DNA of 64,000 bases from Cohnella ginsengisoli (GCF_029525555.1 NZ_JAPDHZ010000008.1:434001-498000), one strand, 5' to 3'. Shown: positions 36,326 to 45,573, counted from the stretch's first letter. Notes: generated from the sequence alone by a model not told the origin. Translations and numbers: made by a program.

Positions 36326-37305
36326 ATGAGAAAAGTTGAACGGATTAACGTCATCATGCGGTACATCAACAACCGCGCCCACTTTACTATCTCGGAAATC
36401 ATGAATGAGTTCAACATCTCCCGCTCGACGGCAATCCGGGACATCCGGGAGATCGAAGCGATGGGCATGCCGCTGGTCGCCGAAGTCGGCAGAGACGGGG
36501 GCTACTTCGTGATGAGCAACTCCGTCCTGCCCACGGTCCGCTTTACCGACAATGAGATTAAGGCGCTTTTTTATCGCCTTCATGGCCACGCGCAATCTGC
36601 AGCTCCCTTATCTCAAGAGCCGCCACTCTTTAGCCGAAAAATTGCTCGGTCTCATCTCGCAGAATCAGCAGGACGATCTTGTTCTGTTGAATCAAATCCT
36701 GCTCTTCGAGGGCACTAACCCTCATAATCCGGACCTGCTCGACCTATCGGACCTGCCCCATCCGATGTTAGAGCTGCTCATCCGGATCCTTCTTCAAGAC
36801 CGCTACTTAATGGCTTCGGTCGAAGAAGGGAGGGAAGTCAAGTCTTATCCCATCTATCTCATGCGCCTGTATCGCGAAAAAAGCGCTTGGCAAATCGAAG
36901 GCTTCGACCTGGAAGAGGAGAAACGGCTGATTATTCCCGTCGACTATCTCGTCGATGTCAAACCTTATCCCGGGAAAAAAAGATTAAGCCCGAAGAAGAT
37001 GGCAGAACAACTACGCAAACAGGAAGAAGCCGTCAACCTCGTCGTGGAGCTTGGTCCCAAGGCGATTGCCCAGTTCAAAAAAGTACCATCCTTTAAAAAT
37101 GACGATTTCCTATACGAATCCTTATCAGACCACGGCGATCTTAAAGACGTTCCTCCATGTCCATCATCCGGAGGAATTGACCGAGATCACGAATTGGCTG
37201 CTTTTCTTGGGTGCGGATATCAAGGTCACGGAGATCCCGAAGGAAGTCGTGGAGGGATTGCAGGAGAGATTGGATGTGTTGGGGAGCAATACGCCAGAGA
37301 AATGA
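36326..37305 (+). CDS. YafY-type WYL-domain regulator (two homopolymer breaks)
   Basis: Winged-helix regulator with C-terminal WYL ligand-binding domain. Seen: RINVIMRYINNRAHFTISEI and STAIRDIREIEAMGMPL (HTH_11), then LPYLKSRHSLAEKLLGLI. Frame breaks at a T6 run (about 36568-36573) and an A6 run (about 37077-37082); with one base removed from each, the protein is about 325 aa and aligns along its full length with the intact paralogue at 51065-52066 (for example KALFIAFMATRNLQLPYL against KAIFISFIASKNSQLPYL). Divergent from the DoxX-like gene. Likely controls the GyrI-like/DoxX genes. Confidence 0.83.
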
Positions 37306-37330
37306 AGAGCAGGCAGGCCCCCCAAAGCGA

Positions 37331-37358
37331 ACAAGGGAACCCCGAAGGATTCCCTTGT
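37331..37358 (+). terminator. Hairpin after the WYL regulator gene
   Basis: ACAAGGGAA pairs with TTCCCTTGT around a 10-base loop; followed by GGCGCTCTTATTTTAA. Lies between convergent genes. Confidence 0.6.
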
Positions 37359-37390
37359 GGCGCTCTTATTTTAATCAGGGGGGTCGTAAG

Positions 37391-39130
37391 TTAAAGCAGC
37401 TTAATCAGCTCTTCCAGCTCATCGACCCATCCTTTTGCAAGTTCAAAATCCGTATCTTTCAAAGCCGATTCTATTTTCATTTCAACCGATTTTTTCTTTT
37501 CCTCATTTTCCAGATAATCCCGATCAAAATGGCTGGCATAAATCATCTGCTTAAATTTTCGCATGCTCATTTTTCTGATCGTCTTATCTTCAACGATTAA
37601 CACATAATCCATCCCGTTTACAACCGAATAGAAATCATGGGAAATCATGAGAATCGCGCCTTTATAGCCTTCAATGGCTTTCTCCAGCGCGACTTGCGTA
37701 TAGGTGTCTAAATGGCTGGTCGGTTCGTCAAGAAGCAATACGTTTGCTTTACTGGCAGCTACTTTAGCGATTTGAAGCAAATTTTTCTCTCCGCCGGATA
37801 AAGAGGCTATCTTTTGATTAACGATTTCTCCTTCAAAGCCATAGTTTGAAAGATAGGACCTAATCTCATCGTAAGTTTTAAATCCGGCCTCGATGAATTC
37901 CTCTAATATCGTGTTCGAATCCGTTAGCACTTCGCCTTGATTCTGAGATAAGTAAGCCGCTTTAACATCAGCGTTGATTTCAATTGAATCATGGTTGTTT
38001 TTGAAGATATCCCGGAGCAACGTCGTTTTCCCGGTACCGTTTGCGCCGATGATGGCTACTTTATCCGTAGATTTGATCTCGAAGTTAACCTGTTCTAAGA
38101 GCAGTTCATCAAAGGCAACCCTGTAATTGCTGACCTGTATAACGGTGCGATCTTCAAGTTCATGATCCAGATCGAAACGGATCGCCGGCTGCTTCAATTC
38201 AACGAACGGCGCTTTAATTCTGCGCGCTTCCAATCTCTCTTGAAACCTAACCCGCGCTTTTAAAGCTCTGCCTCTGGAGGCTTCTGAATTATAAGTCGCA
38301 ATCACGCGCAGATTTTGGATGACTTTCTCGTTTCTCTCGCTTTCTTCGGCCTCGGCGACTGCGAGTTCTTGCAACTCCACTTTCGTCTGAAGCAAGGAGA
38401 AGTTATAATCCATATACCGCCCGTCAAACTCCTGGATCTCCGTGTTTTCAAGGTGCAGGATCTTGTCGAAGCAATGATTCAACAGATATCGGTTGTGCGT
38501 AACGACCAGCAGCGTGCCTTTGTGAGCATTAATCAGGTTTTTAAGCGCATTGAGGTTGTCAAAGTCCAAAAATACATCCGGCTCGTCCATAATCAGGACG
38601 TCCGGACGACGAAGCATTTCCTTCATCACTTGGATAAGTTTGAATTCCCCGCCGCTCAGGTCGGATACCCGATGATCTTTGAGGTTCATGAGGTTGGCTA
38701 GATTTAGTTTCTTATTGATGCTGCTTTCAAAATCATCGCCGCCGATTGAATCTAATGCGTCTAAAGCGAGTTGATACTTTTCTAATAACGAATCCATATC
38801 CGAGGAGGATTCCATTTCCATACAAATCGCCGTGATTTCATTTTGGATCTTATTGAATTCTTCCCCTAGATACTCGAAAACGGTTGTTTCTTTCGTTTGA
38901 TCGATTTGCGAGAATTGACTGACAAGCCCCATTTTGCAAGTCGGGTCAATCTCTAACAGGCCTTCGAACATATATTTTTCCGGATCCGTCAGCATGTCTA
39001 TCAATGTACTTTTCCCGTTGCCGCTTGTTCCGATAAAAGCGCAGTGTTGTCCCTCTTGCAGCGTAAATGAAATGTTCTGATACAGTTCTTTTTGCGGAAA
39101 GGAAAAAGATAGTTTATCGACTTTGATCAT
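37391..39130 (-). CDS. ABC-F family ATPase, probable ribosome-protection protein
   Basis: Soluble protein with two ABC domains and no membrane segment, 579 aa. Seen: Walker A GTSGNGKST and GANGTGKTT; signatures LSGGEFKLIQV and LSGGEKNLLQIA; Walker B VLIMDEPDVFLD and VLLLDEPTSHLD; a linker of about 80 residues between domains (the ARD that reaches toward the peptidyl-transferase centre). This size and order fit antibiotic-resistance or translation-factor ABC-F proteins. The gene is visibly more AT-rich than its neighbours, suggesting transfer. A 23-codon leader ORF and a terminator lie upstream on the same strand. The drug class cannot be told from sequence. Confidence 0.85.
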   Translation of the reverse strand: MIKVDKLSFSFPQKELYQNISFTLQEGQHCAFIGTSGNGKSTLIDMLTDPEKYMFEGLLEIDPTCKMGLVSQFSQIDQTKETTVFEYLGEEFNKIQNEITAICMEMESSSDMDSLLEKYQLALDALDSIGGDDFESSINKKLNLANLMNLKDHRVSDLSGGEFKLIQVMKEMLRRPDVLIMDEPDVFLDFDNLNALKNLINAHKGTLLVVTHNRYLLNHCFDKILHLENTEIQEFDGRYMDYNFSLLQTKVELQELAVAEAEESERNEKVIQNLRVIATYNSEASRGRALKARVRFQERLEARRIKAPFVELKQPAIRFDLDHELEDRTVIQVSNYRVAFDELLLEQVNFEIKSTDKVAIIGANGTGKTTLLRDIFKNNHDSIEINADVKAAYLSQNQGEVLTDSNTILEEFIEAGFKTYDEIRSYLSNYGFEGEIVNQKIASLSGGEKNLLQIAKVAASKANVLLLDEPTSHLDTYTQVALEKAIEGYKGAILMISHDFYSVVNGMDYVLIVEDKTIRKMSMRKFKQMIYASHFDRDYLENEEKKKSVEMKIESALKDTDFELAKGWVDELEELIKLL

Positions 39131-39176
39131 CGTATTACCTTTCTTTATATGAAATAGAGACGATGGGCAGATGCAT

Positions 39177-39248
39177 TCAAAACATAGCGGTTGCGTTTGC
39201 CGTTGTTAGCGTAACACTGATCACAACCAACATCAATCGCAATTGCAT
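39177..39248 (-). CDS. Short leader ORF upstream of the ABC-F gene
   Basis: 23 codons starting ATG 39248 after AAGGAGGGG and ending TGA at 39177, 46 bases before the ABC-F start. The peptide is hydrophobic and Thr-rich (begins MQLRLMLVVISV). Leader peptides that stall antibiotic-bound ribosomes commonly control ABC-F resistance genes. No promoter or terminator is evident between leader and gene. Confidence 0.5.
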   Translation of the reverse strand: MQLRLMLVVISVTLTTANATAMF

Positions 39249-39266
39249 CCCCTCCTTGGGGATCAA

Positions 39267-39298
39267 AAAATCTCCGGGCAGCTTTGCCCGGAGATTTT
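39267..39298 (-). terminator. Strong terminator between the DinB-like gene and the ABC-F leader
   Basis: AAAATCTCCGGGC pairs with GCCCGGAGATTTT, 13-bp stem, 6-base loop, T run on the minus strand. It follows the DinB-like gene by about 22 bases and directly precedes the leader ORF. Confidence 0.88.
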
Positions 39299-39320
39299 AG
39301 CGCTTTACGCTTGCACAACC

Positions 39321-39882
39321 TCATGCATACGCTTGCCTCCAAGCGTCGACCAGCCGCTTCTTCTGCAGCAGATGGTGGCGGTAATGCATCTCGACCAGTT
39401 GGAACCACTCGAGCGCATTCAAGCCGCCGAGTCGCGGGTGAGCAACCGTATTTTGCGCGAGTTCGAATGCTGCGTCCTTAGCGGCCGCCACCCTCGGCTC
39501 GATCTCGGTCATCCGGCTCACCGTATCGCGCAGCCCGGCTACGATTTGTTCCTTGCTGTCCGGCTGCGGCGGCGTGTACTGCGGCGATGGGGGGAACTTG
39601 AATGCGTTCCGGCGGAAAGCTTCCCGCCTTGAACATTTCCTCCGCCTGCATGGTCTTTCCCGCAGGAGAACCGGCCGGATCGTCATTCGGCGCAAGGCAC
39701 AGCGCTACATTCCGCAATTGCATAAATTGCGCGGAGCCGATCAAATGCATATGCATCTGGCCAAGCGACCATTCCTCTTCTGCCGGCTTCCATAGCAGCT
39801 GTTCGAGGCTGAAGCCCTCCAAATCCCGAATATAGCCGTTCACGGTAACCTCGAATTTACGCAGCGTTTCCTTCGTATCCAT
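39321..39882 (-). CDS. DinB-family protein (break at C6)
   Basis: Four-helix-bundle DinB/YfiT-type protein, about 187 aa. Seen: KFEVTVNGYIRDLEGFSLEQ, WSLGQMHMHLIGSAQFM with the first metal His, and after the break WFQLVEMHYRHHLLQKKRL with the final His pair. These enzymes are thiol-dependent transferases or have unknown function. One base too many in the G6 run near 39590-39595 splits it after FPPERIQVP. ATG 39882 has AAAGGAGAGG 8 bases upstream. It follows the WYL regulator at 39948 and may be regulated by it. Confidence 0.82.
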
Positions 39883-39933
39883 TGCCGAAACCTCTCCTTT
39901 GAACTGAGTTGGCTTCAGCATACAACAAGGCTC

Positions 39934-39951
39934 CTGACACAAGGTTGTCAG
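39934..39951. promoter_or_regulatory. Inverted repeat between WYL regulator and DinB genes
   Basis: CTGACA-caaggt-TGTCAG as read on the plus strand, overlapping the regulator stop. Its place suggests an operator for the DinB-like gene; the pairing is only six bases per arm. Confidence 0.35.
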
Positions 39952-40897
39952 TACCTTTTTTCGCATGTTTTCGATTTCCGCGCGCATGCGATCCCGCAGC
40001 GATTCAGGCTCCAGCACGCGCACCGCCGCGCCCCAGCCGAGCGTCCACTGAAGCAGCTCCTCGACCTGCCGCACGCGGAACGTCGCCAGCCAGCCTTCCT
40101 CCCCCGGCTCGAACGTCTCCATATAGAAGTTGTCCGATCCCTGAACGAGGTCCGCGACAGCCGGATCGACCAGCATCCGCACGATGACGTTCCGGTTGTC
40201 CACGTGTCGGCGCTCCTGAAGGTTAAAGCCGGGAAGGACTTCAAACGATGCTTCGAGTATCCTGAGCGCATTCATGCGGGACAGACGGAAGTGGCGAATG
40301 TCGCGCCTCAGATCGCAGAACGCGGTAAGCACCCAAGCCCCCCTGGGAAAAAACGAGTCCGTAAGGGTCGGCCGTACGCTCGCTGTGGCGATTGCCATCC
40401 GGTCCCGGCAGGTTTTTGGCATAGTTGAAACGAATCTTGCGCTTCTGCACGATCGCCCGGCGCAGCTGTTCGAACGTATTCTTCTCCTCCCCGCGCGTTC
40501 TCGCCGTTCTATCGTTCAGCAGCCGAATCGCCGATCGCAACCGGGCTGTCTCCTCGCGCACGCTCTCCGGTAAAATGGCCTCGATCTTCTCCTGCGAGCT
40601 GCGGGCGCTCGAGCCGTACTCCGCGTCCAGCCTCATGGCAACGAAGTCCGCGCCTATGAGCAACGCGGTCGCTTCCTCCGCCTTGAAGCTTACCGGGGGA
40701 AGAAAGTAGCCCTCCATCAGGGAGTAGCCTACGCCCGGCGCGCCTGCCACCGGAACGCCCATCTCGCTAAGCGCTTGCATGTCGCGGTAAATCGTGCGGA
40801 CGCTCGTCTCGAACCGGCCGGCCAAATCTTCGGCGCGCAGCACCCCTTTTCGCTGCAGCTCGATGACGATGGCCAACAATCGCTCGGTTTTATTCAT
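39948..40897 (-). CDS. YafY-type WYL-domain regulator (two homopolymer breaks)
   Basis: Seen: N-terminal RLLAIVIELQRKGVLRAEDLAGRF and SVRTIYRDMQALSEMGVPV (HTH_11), WYL region around YGLVFSQGAWVLTAFCDLR after correction, C-terminal WCX region. Breaks: a C6 run at 40338-40343 and a T6 run at 39956-39961. Without the second correction the frame reads straight through into the DinB gene; with it the protein ends ENMRKRY at a TGA at 39948, about 316 aa, the normal size. ATG 40897 overlaps the stop of the AraC-type gene by ATGA. Probably controls the DinB-like gene. Confidence 0.8.
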
Positions 40898-41820
40898 CGT
40901 CGTCCACTTCCTTTGCCACGCCTACTTTCGTCTAATATATCGCGATCTGTGGGGCTGACGAGCGCCGAACAAAACTGGGACAGACTCGTTCCCGTTTTTT
41001 TCTTGAACATTTTGCCGAACGTATGAACGTCGGCGTATCCGACTTGTCCAGCGATCTCGCTGACCGACAGGTTCGTCTGGAGCGCCAGCTCTCTCGCCTT
41101 CTGGATGCGCACCCAGGTCAAATATTGCATCGGGGTCAGACCGAACTGCCGCCTGAATTGCACGATGATGTAGTTGCGGCTAAGCCCCGCGATCCGTTCC
41201 AGGTCGCCGTGCTGGACATTCTCGGCGAAATGCTCGCGGATGTAATTTTGCAGCAGCAGAAGTTTAGCCTTCGTTCGAGCCTCCACTGCGGAGTCGTCCC
41301 GCGTCGTATTCAGCCCTGCAGCCGCCTCTCCGAGCACCTCGAGCAGCAGGCCTTGTGCTTGCAGCTGCGAGGACAGCCCCGGCTGCCGATACAGGTGTAC
41401 GAGCCGATTCAGTTTTTTCTCGAGCTCGGTACCCGCGTAGTTGCCGAGCAGGTGCGCGTCTCCGAACAGCCGGCGTACCGGGAATTCGCTTTCCCCGAAG
41501 TGGAACACGAAGGAGAGGCACACATAAGGCTCTCCCTCCAGGGTGAGGATCGAATGCGGCTCGCCAGGGCGGTGGAACAGCAGGTCGCCTTTAACGGTAG
41601 GATACGCATGCCCGCCGACCGGGTAATCCGCCCTCCCTTCCACTACATATTGAAGCACGTACTGCCCCATCGTCCGGTTGCGGATCGACCACCCCTTAGG
41701 CGCATCGAACATATGCGCCAACGTGATATAGGGCGGATAAGGGAAGTCCGGCAGGTCCGAAGTCGTATCGCCCGGCGACTGACGGTCCGCGTCCGGTCGT
41801 TCTATGTCCTCATCGATCAT
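40894..41820 (-). CDS. AraC-family transcriptional regulator
   Basis: 308 aa: N-terminal cupin-like ligand domain (residues about 30-140, with HRPGEPHSI) and C-terminal AraC domain with two helix-turn-helices (DLERIAGLSRNYIIVQFRRQ and VSEIAGQVGYADVHTFGKMF). ATG 41820 has AAAGGAGG upstream; an ATG 51 bases earlier lacks one. It is divergent from a PhyH-family dioxygenase gene, which is its likely target, and its stop overlaps the start of the WYL regulator gene. Confidence 0.87.
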   Translation of the reverse strand: MIDEDIERPDADRQSPGDTTSDLPDFPYPPYITLAHMFDAPKGWSIRNRTMGQYVLQYVVEGRADYPVGGHAYPTVKGDLLFHRPGEPHSILTLEGEPYVCLSFVFHFGESEFPVRRLFGDAHLLGNYAGTELEKKLNRLVHLYRQPGLSSQLQAQGLLLEVLGEAAAGLNTTRDDSAVEARTKAKLLLLQNYIREHFAENVQHGDLERIAGLSRNYIIVQFRRQFGLTPMQYLTWVRIQKARELALQTNLSVSEIAGQVGYADVHTFGKMFKKKTGTSLSQFCSALVSPTDRDILDESRRGKGSGRR

Positions 41821-41975
41821 AGCCAATGCCTCCTTTCCCTCTATCGTATCGGAAAGTGATTTTGGCAACAAGAATCCATGTCCGGACCAAATACTTCGGA
41901 TCTCTTTTTCGATACAATCTTACTCGAGAGCACGCCCGCGAGACGCAAAAAAAGCGAAAAAAAGGAGACGATTCG

Positions 41976-42899
41976 ATGAGCAAGCCGCAGATAGATATGC
42001 GCTACGCCGACGCGCGTACGCAAGACTGCATTACGGAGGAGCAGGCCCGTTTTTTCCTGGATAACGGATTCCTCGTCATTAAAGGGGCGCTTCAGGGGGA
42101 AGAGCTTCGGACCGTTCAAGCCGAGATGGAAAAGCAGGTGGCCAAAGGCGTCGCCGGCGTCCAGGACGACCCGGACTATATGTACGGCAAAGGCGGCAAA
42201 ACCGGCCGCAACGTCCTGCGCCGCATTGAGTATGTCATCGACAAGAGCGATCCGATGAAGGCGCTCCTCGGTCATCCTTTTATTCTGCGCTCGGTCGAGA
42301 AGCTGCAGGGTCGCAGCTTCATCCCGACCTGGGACTCGATGGTGCTCAAGATGCCGGGCGAAGGCATCGTCGTACCGTGGCACCGCGACGCGGAAGTTCC
42401 GGCCGGCTGCACGGATCCCCGCCCCATTTTTAACGTCGACTTCTACTTGGATCCGGCGGACCTCGCCACCTGTCTATGGGTCATCCCCGGCAGCAACAAG
42501 TGGTCGATCGAGGCATGCCAAGCGCGGATTCAACGGGACGGCGCCGAGCGGTTCAGCACGGAGGACGCGATCCCGGTTCCCCTGGAGGCGGGCGACGCCA
42601 TTTTCCACGACATCACGGTGCTGCACGGTTCTCCGGCGGGAGACGGCAATCCGCTGCGCCGCACGGTCTATTACGAATTCCGCCCGGGCGAGATCGAATG
42701 GAACTACGGACCGCATACGCGCGAGTACCTCGGACTGAAGCAGCAGATGCTGCTCGAGTGTCTCGATCGCCGGGCCGCCGCCCCTTATGCGCAAGGCGAG
42801 GAGCCGTTCGTCTACAATCCCGAAGGCGACCTTGCCCTCGGCGAGCGTACGAAGGCGGATACGTTCCGTTATCCGCATCTGGCGTATTGGCGGGATTGA
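41976..42899 (+). CDS. Phytanoyl-CoA dioxygenase (PhyH) family protein
   Basis: Predicted Fe(II)/2-oxoglutarate oxygenase, 307 aa. Seen: VPWHRDAE provides the HxD metal ligands, VLHGSPAGDGNPLRRTVYYEF supplies the distal His and the 2-oxoglutarate-binding Arg, in a jelly-roll fold. Substrate cannot be told; bacterial members hydroxylate diverse small molecules. ATG 41976 follows AAAAGGAGACG. Divergent from an AraC-type regulator, so the pair may be an inducible catabolic unit for a natural product or osmolyte. Confidence 0.85.
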   Translation: MSKPQIDMRYADARTQDCITEEQARFFLDNGFLVIKGALQGEELRTVQAEMEKQVAKGVAGVQDDPDYMYGKGGKTGRNVLRRIEYVIDKSDPMKALLGHPFILRSVEKLQGRSFIPTWDSMVLKMPGEGIVVPWHRDAEVPAGCTDPRPIFNVDFYLDPADLATCLWVIPGSNKWSIEACQARIQRDGAERFSTEDAIPVPLEAGDAIFHDITVLHGSPAGDGNPLRRTVYYEFRPGEIEWNYGPHTREYLGLKQQMLLECLDRRAAAPYAQGEEPFVYNPEGDLALGERTKADTFRYPHLAYWRD

Positions 42900-42947
42900 T
42901 CCGGAGGGGCCGTACGGTTCTCCGCGCGACCTGCAACGGCAAATAAT

Positions 42948-42973
42948 AAGGCCATCCTTGGCGGGATGGCCTT
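42948..42973 (+). terminator. Terminator-like hairpin after the PhyH gene
   Basis: AAGGCCATCC pairs with GGATGGCCTT around a 6-base loop; followed by AGCTTTT. Another GGCCATCC hairpin. Confidence 0.65.
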
Positions 42974-43004
42974 AGCTTTTCAGATAGATCCGCTTATTCA
43001 AGCG

Positions 43005-43686
43005 CTACTGGGCAAGAGACAAGATCCCGTCTTCCATATGGTACACCTTGTCGCAATGTTCAAGCATGCGTTCGTCATGGGTAACCATGATCGCGGCCTT
43101 TTGACGCGACTTTACTTCTTGCGCGATCAATTTGACCACCTCATAGGCACGCTTGGTATCCAGACTCGCAGTCGGTTCGTCGGCCAATATCACGCTTGGA
43201 TTATTGACCAACGCCCGAGCGATCGCAACCCGTTGTTTTTCGCCGCCGGACAGACTTTCCGGGAGGCTTTTCAGCTTCGAACCAAGTCCCAGGCCGTCCA
43301 ACAACTGTCGGGCAAGCGCTTTGTCCGCAGTCGTTACTTTTCCGCCCATCCTTTTCACGACAAGCAGTTGGTCCAGTACGTTCAGATAAGGCACAAGATT
43401 CGATGTCTGCATAATAAAGCCGATCTCCTTCAAACGGACGGCGGACAATTCCCGCGCCGATAGCCGGGAGATCGAATGGCCATTTACCTCAACCTCCCCC
43501 TTCCGATGCTTGAAGAAGCGCGCCTGCTACGGACAGGAAAGTGCTCTTGCCAGAACCGGATGGGCCGACCACAGCCACAAATTCGCCCGGTTCCACTTCA
43601 ATAGACACACGATCGAGCGCCGTCAATCGGTTCATGCCCTCGCCGTAATATTTCGTGACATGTTGGATATGCAATCCTTTTGGCAT
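43005..43686 (-). CDS. ABC transporter ATP-binding protein, MacB/LolD-like (break at C5)
   Basis: ATPase of a type VII (mechanotransmission) ABC system. Seen: HVTKYYGEGMNRLTALDRVS, Walker A GPSGSGKST, LSGGEKQRVAIARAL, Walker B VILADEPTASLD, VTHDERM. About 227 aa. The break after QASEGGG is one base too many in the C5 run at 43496-43500; correction gives EGEVEVNGHSISRLS. ATG 43686 overlaps the permease stop by one base. Works with the FtsX-like permease upstream; export of lipids, peptides or drugs, or envelope sensing, is typical. Confidence 0.87.
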
Positions 43687-44807
43687 TATTCGACCCTCCC
43701 TAGCGCTTGCAGCGGATCTATTTTGGTCATTTTGCGAACGGAGATCAACGAACTGAGCAACGCGATAGCGAGAAGAATAATCGAATATAGAATGACAAGA
43801 GCCGGGTTCAGCTGAAACGGCATTTCTATAGGCATGACCGCCGCCGTAGCATAAGTGAGCAATATCCCGACCACAATACTGCTTAAGGACAATACGAATA
43901 CTTGCGATACGATCGCTCGGCCGAGAAATCCGTTCGTTGCTCCGATGGCTTTCATGATTCCGAATGCGTTCGATTTTTGCATCGTCATCACGTAGAAGAA
44001 CACGCCGAGCACGAATGCGGATATCGTCAGCAAAAAGGCAAGCATCATCATAATGGAGCCATTTTCTTCTTTATAGCCTGGCAGGCCTTGTACGGCAGCC
44101 GCGCGGGTTACGGTATCCGTACGCGATAGGCTGGCTTCAATGTCGCCAGGGCGAATATGTTTGCCTTGCAGCATAACGGCGTTGACCGGATTGGAAATTC
44201 CTTTGTCCGACCCGGGAGCCGCGAAAGCGATTTTCCTCCACTCCGATAAAGGAGCAAATACAGATGCCACGTGATTATAGGTCTGATCTTGAACAAAGCC
44301 CACGATGGTCAGGGATTCCGTCGAGCCGTCCAATTGAAAGCGGTCCCCCAGCCGGAAGCCTTTGTCCTTCAAAGTCGTATTGACAATGACGCCTGCGGGT
44401 TGATCGGGTGACAATCCTTGTCCCTCAACGACTCTCGGCTCTAAGAAACTTCCCGGGATAATGCCGATAATCGCGATATCTACCTTATCCTCATTCCTGC
44501 CGCTCTCCCCCTTCAGGGCGGTGGCCATCGAAGTGCCCATCGGCGACGCCGCTTTTACGTTCGGCAATTGTCCGGCCTGCCCTGCCAACTGTTCGGATAA
44601 TAACGACTTGCTCATGGAAGATTGCGACCCTTGTTCGAAGACGACATAATCGGCATCCATGTTTTTAAACGTCGAGGCTGCGAGCGTAGATAGTCCATTG
44701 CCTAACCCGGACAAAATGAAAACCAGCCATGCCGTAAGCACGAAAATAACGGTAATCATGAAAAATCGCATTTTACTGTGAGCGAACTCTCTGATGGCTA
44801 AAAACAT
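43686..44807 (-). CDS. FtsX-like ABC permease
   Basis: 373 aa with an N-terminal helix (FFMITVIFVLTAWLVFILSG), a large extracytoplasmic domain (residues about 40-245) and three C-terminal helices in the FtsX-domain arrangement (MMMLAFLLTISAFVLGVFFY onward). The single 4-helix unit with its MacB-like periplasmic domain identifies it as an MacB/FtsX-type permease. ATG 44807 has GGGAGG upstream. Transcribed from a promoter that carries a TetR-type palindrome, after the TetR gene on the same strand. Confidence 0.88.
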   Translation of the reverse strand: MFLAIREFAHSKMRFFMITVIFVLTAWLVFILSGLGNGLSTLAASTFKNMDADYVVFEQGSQSSMSKSLLSEQLAGQAGQLPNVKAASPMGTSMATALKGESGRNEDKVDIAIIGIIPGSFLEPRVVEGQGLSPDQPAGVIVNTTLKDKGFRLGDRFQLDGSTESLTIVGFVQDQTYNHVASVFAPLSEWRKIAFAAPGSDKGISNPVNAVMLQGKHIRPGDIEASLSRTDTVTRAAAVQGLPGYKEENGSIMMMLAFLLTISAFVLGVFFYVMTMQKSNAFGIMKAIGATNGFLGRAIVSQVFVLSLSSIVVGILLTYATAAVMPIEMPFQLNPALVILYSIILLAIALLSSLISVRKMTKIDPLQALGRVE

Positions 44808-44832
44808 GATCTCGTACCTCCCTTATAAATTT

Positions 44833-44848
44833 ATGACACATGTGTCAT
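44833..44848. promoter_or_regulatory. TetR operator site 1
   Basis: Perfect 16-bp palindrome ATGACACATGTGTCAT, downstream of the predicted start of transcription for the ABC operon. Shares the core TGACACRTGTGTCA with the site at 44893. Confidence 0.7.
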
Positions 44849-44892
44849 TTTCGGCGCCTCGGTATCGTCCCTTCGAATATTAAACACCATTT

Positions 44893-44908
44893 TTGACACG
44901 TGTGTCAA
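44893..44908. promoter_or_regulatory. TetR operator site 2 overlapping a -35 element
   Basis: TTGACACGTGTGTCAA. On the minus strand its TTGACA is a -35 hexamer with TTTAAT 18 bases later, so bound repressor would cover the ABC promoter. Sixty bases from site 1. Confidence 0.7.
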
Positions 44909-44914
44909 ATAATC

Positions 44915-45481
44915 TTATTGGCCAGATCCTCCCACCCACATATCGAACAGCATTTGACTCCATTGTAATGCAGGAGCGTTCAGCATATTGGGCGTGTTGA
45001 ACAGATTGAAGAACGTGCCGACCAGCACGGGAAGAGGCACTTCTTTTCTAAGTTTTCCTTCCTGCTGCGCGCGTCCGATCAGACGCGTAAGCTGCACTTT
45101 GAGATCCGCGTGAACTTTCTCTATAAACGCGAGGTCGCGAGCCGCAGCTTCCGAGTTGTTCGTGTTGATTTTATTGGCGTCCCCCAGAAGCTGGTGAAGC
45201 TTGGACTCTTCCACGTATATCGTCAGTACTTCTTGAAGAGCGCTCATGGGATCCGTTTCATCAACGGCGGACACTTTCTCGTAAACATTCGAAATGACCC
45301 GCTTCATGCAGGCAGCGACAATTTCTTCTTTGTTGGCATAGTATTGGTAAATCGTGCTTCGGGCGCCGGGAAGGTGCTGAGACAACATTTTGAGATGAAA
45401 TCCATCATAACCATGGTTCAGTACCAATCTCTTGGTTACGTCCAGCAGCTCCGATTCGGCATACAACTGTTTTCTCCCCAT
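44915..45481 (-). CDS. TetR-family transcriptional regulator
   Basis: 188 aa. Seen: N-terminal HTH (LNHGYDGFHLKMLSQHL, STIYQYYANKEEIVAACM) and an all-helical ligand domain. ATG 45481 has GGGGAGG upstream. It precedes the FtsX-type ABC operon on the same strand, with two matching palindromes in between, so it very likely represses that operon and possibly responds to the exported compound. Divergent from the MarR-family gene. Confidence 0.88.
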   Translation of the reverse strand: MGRKQLYAESELLDVTKRLVLNHGYDGFHLKMLSQHLPGARSTIYQYYANKEEIVAACMKRVISNVYEKVSAVDETDPMSALQEVLTIYVEESKLHQLLGDANKINTNNSEAAARDLAFIEKVHADLKVQLTRLIGRAQQEGKLRKEVPLPVLVGTFFNLFNTPNMLNAPALQWSQMLFDMWVGGSGQ

Positions 45482-45573
45482 GGCTCGTCCTCCCCTGGTC
45501 ATCATGCTCAACAGTGTATCAAATAAAGAAGCAAAACACGAACAAGATATAGGCGAGAGGTCGATTCGTAATT

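Noticed and set aside
39321..40897. WYL-DinB fusion protein, since the corrected WYL frame reads into DinB
   Set aside because: Dropping one base of the T6 run at 39956-39961 restores a natural WYL end, and DinB has its own strong ribosome site and start.
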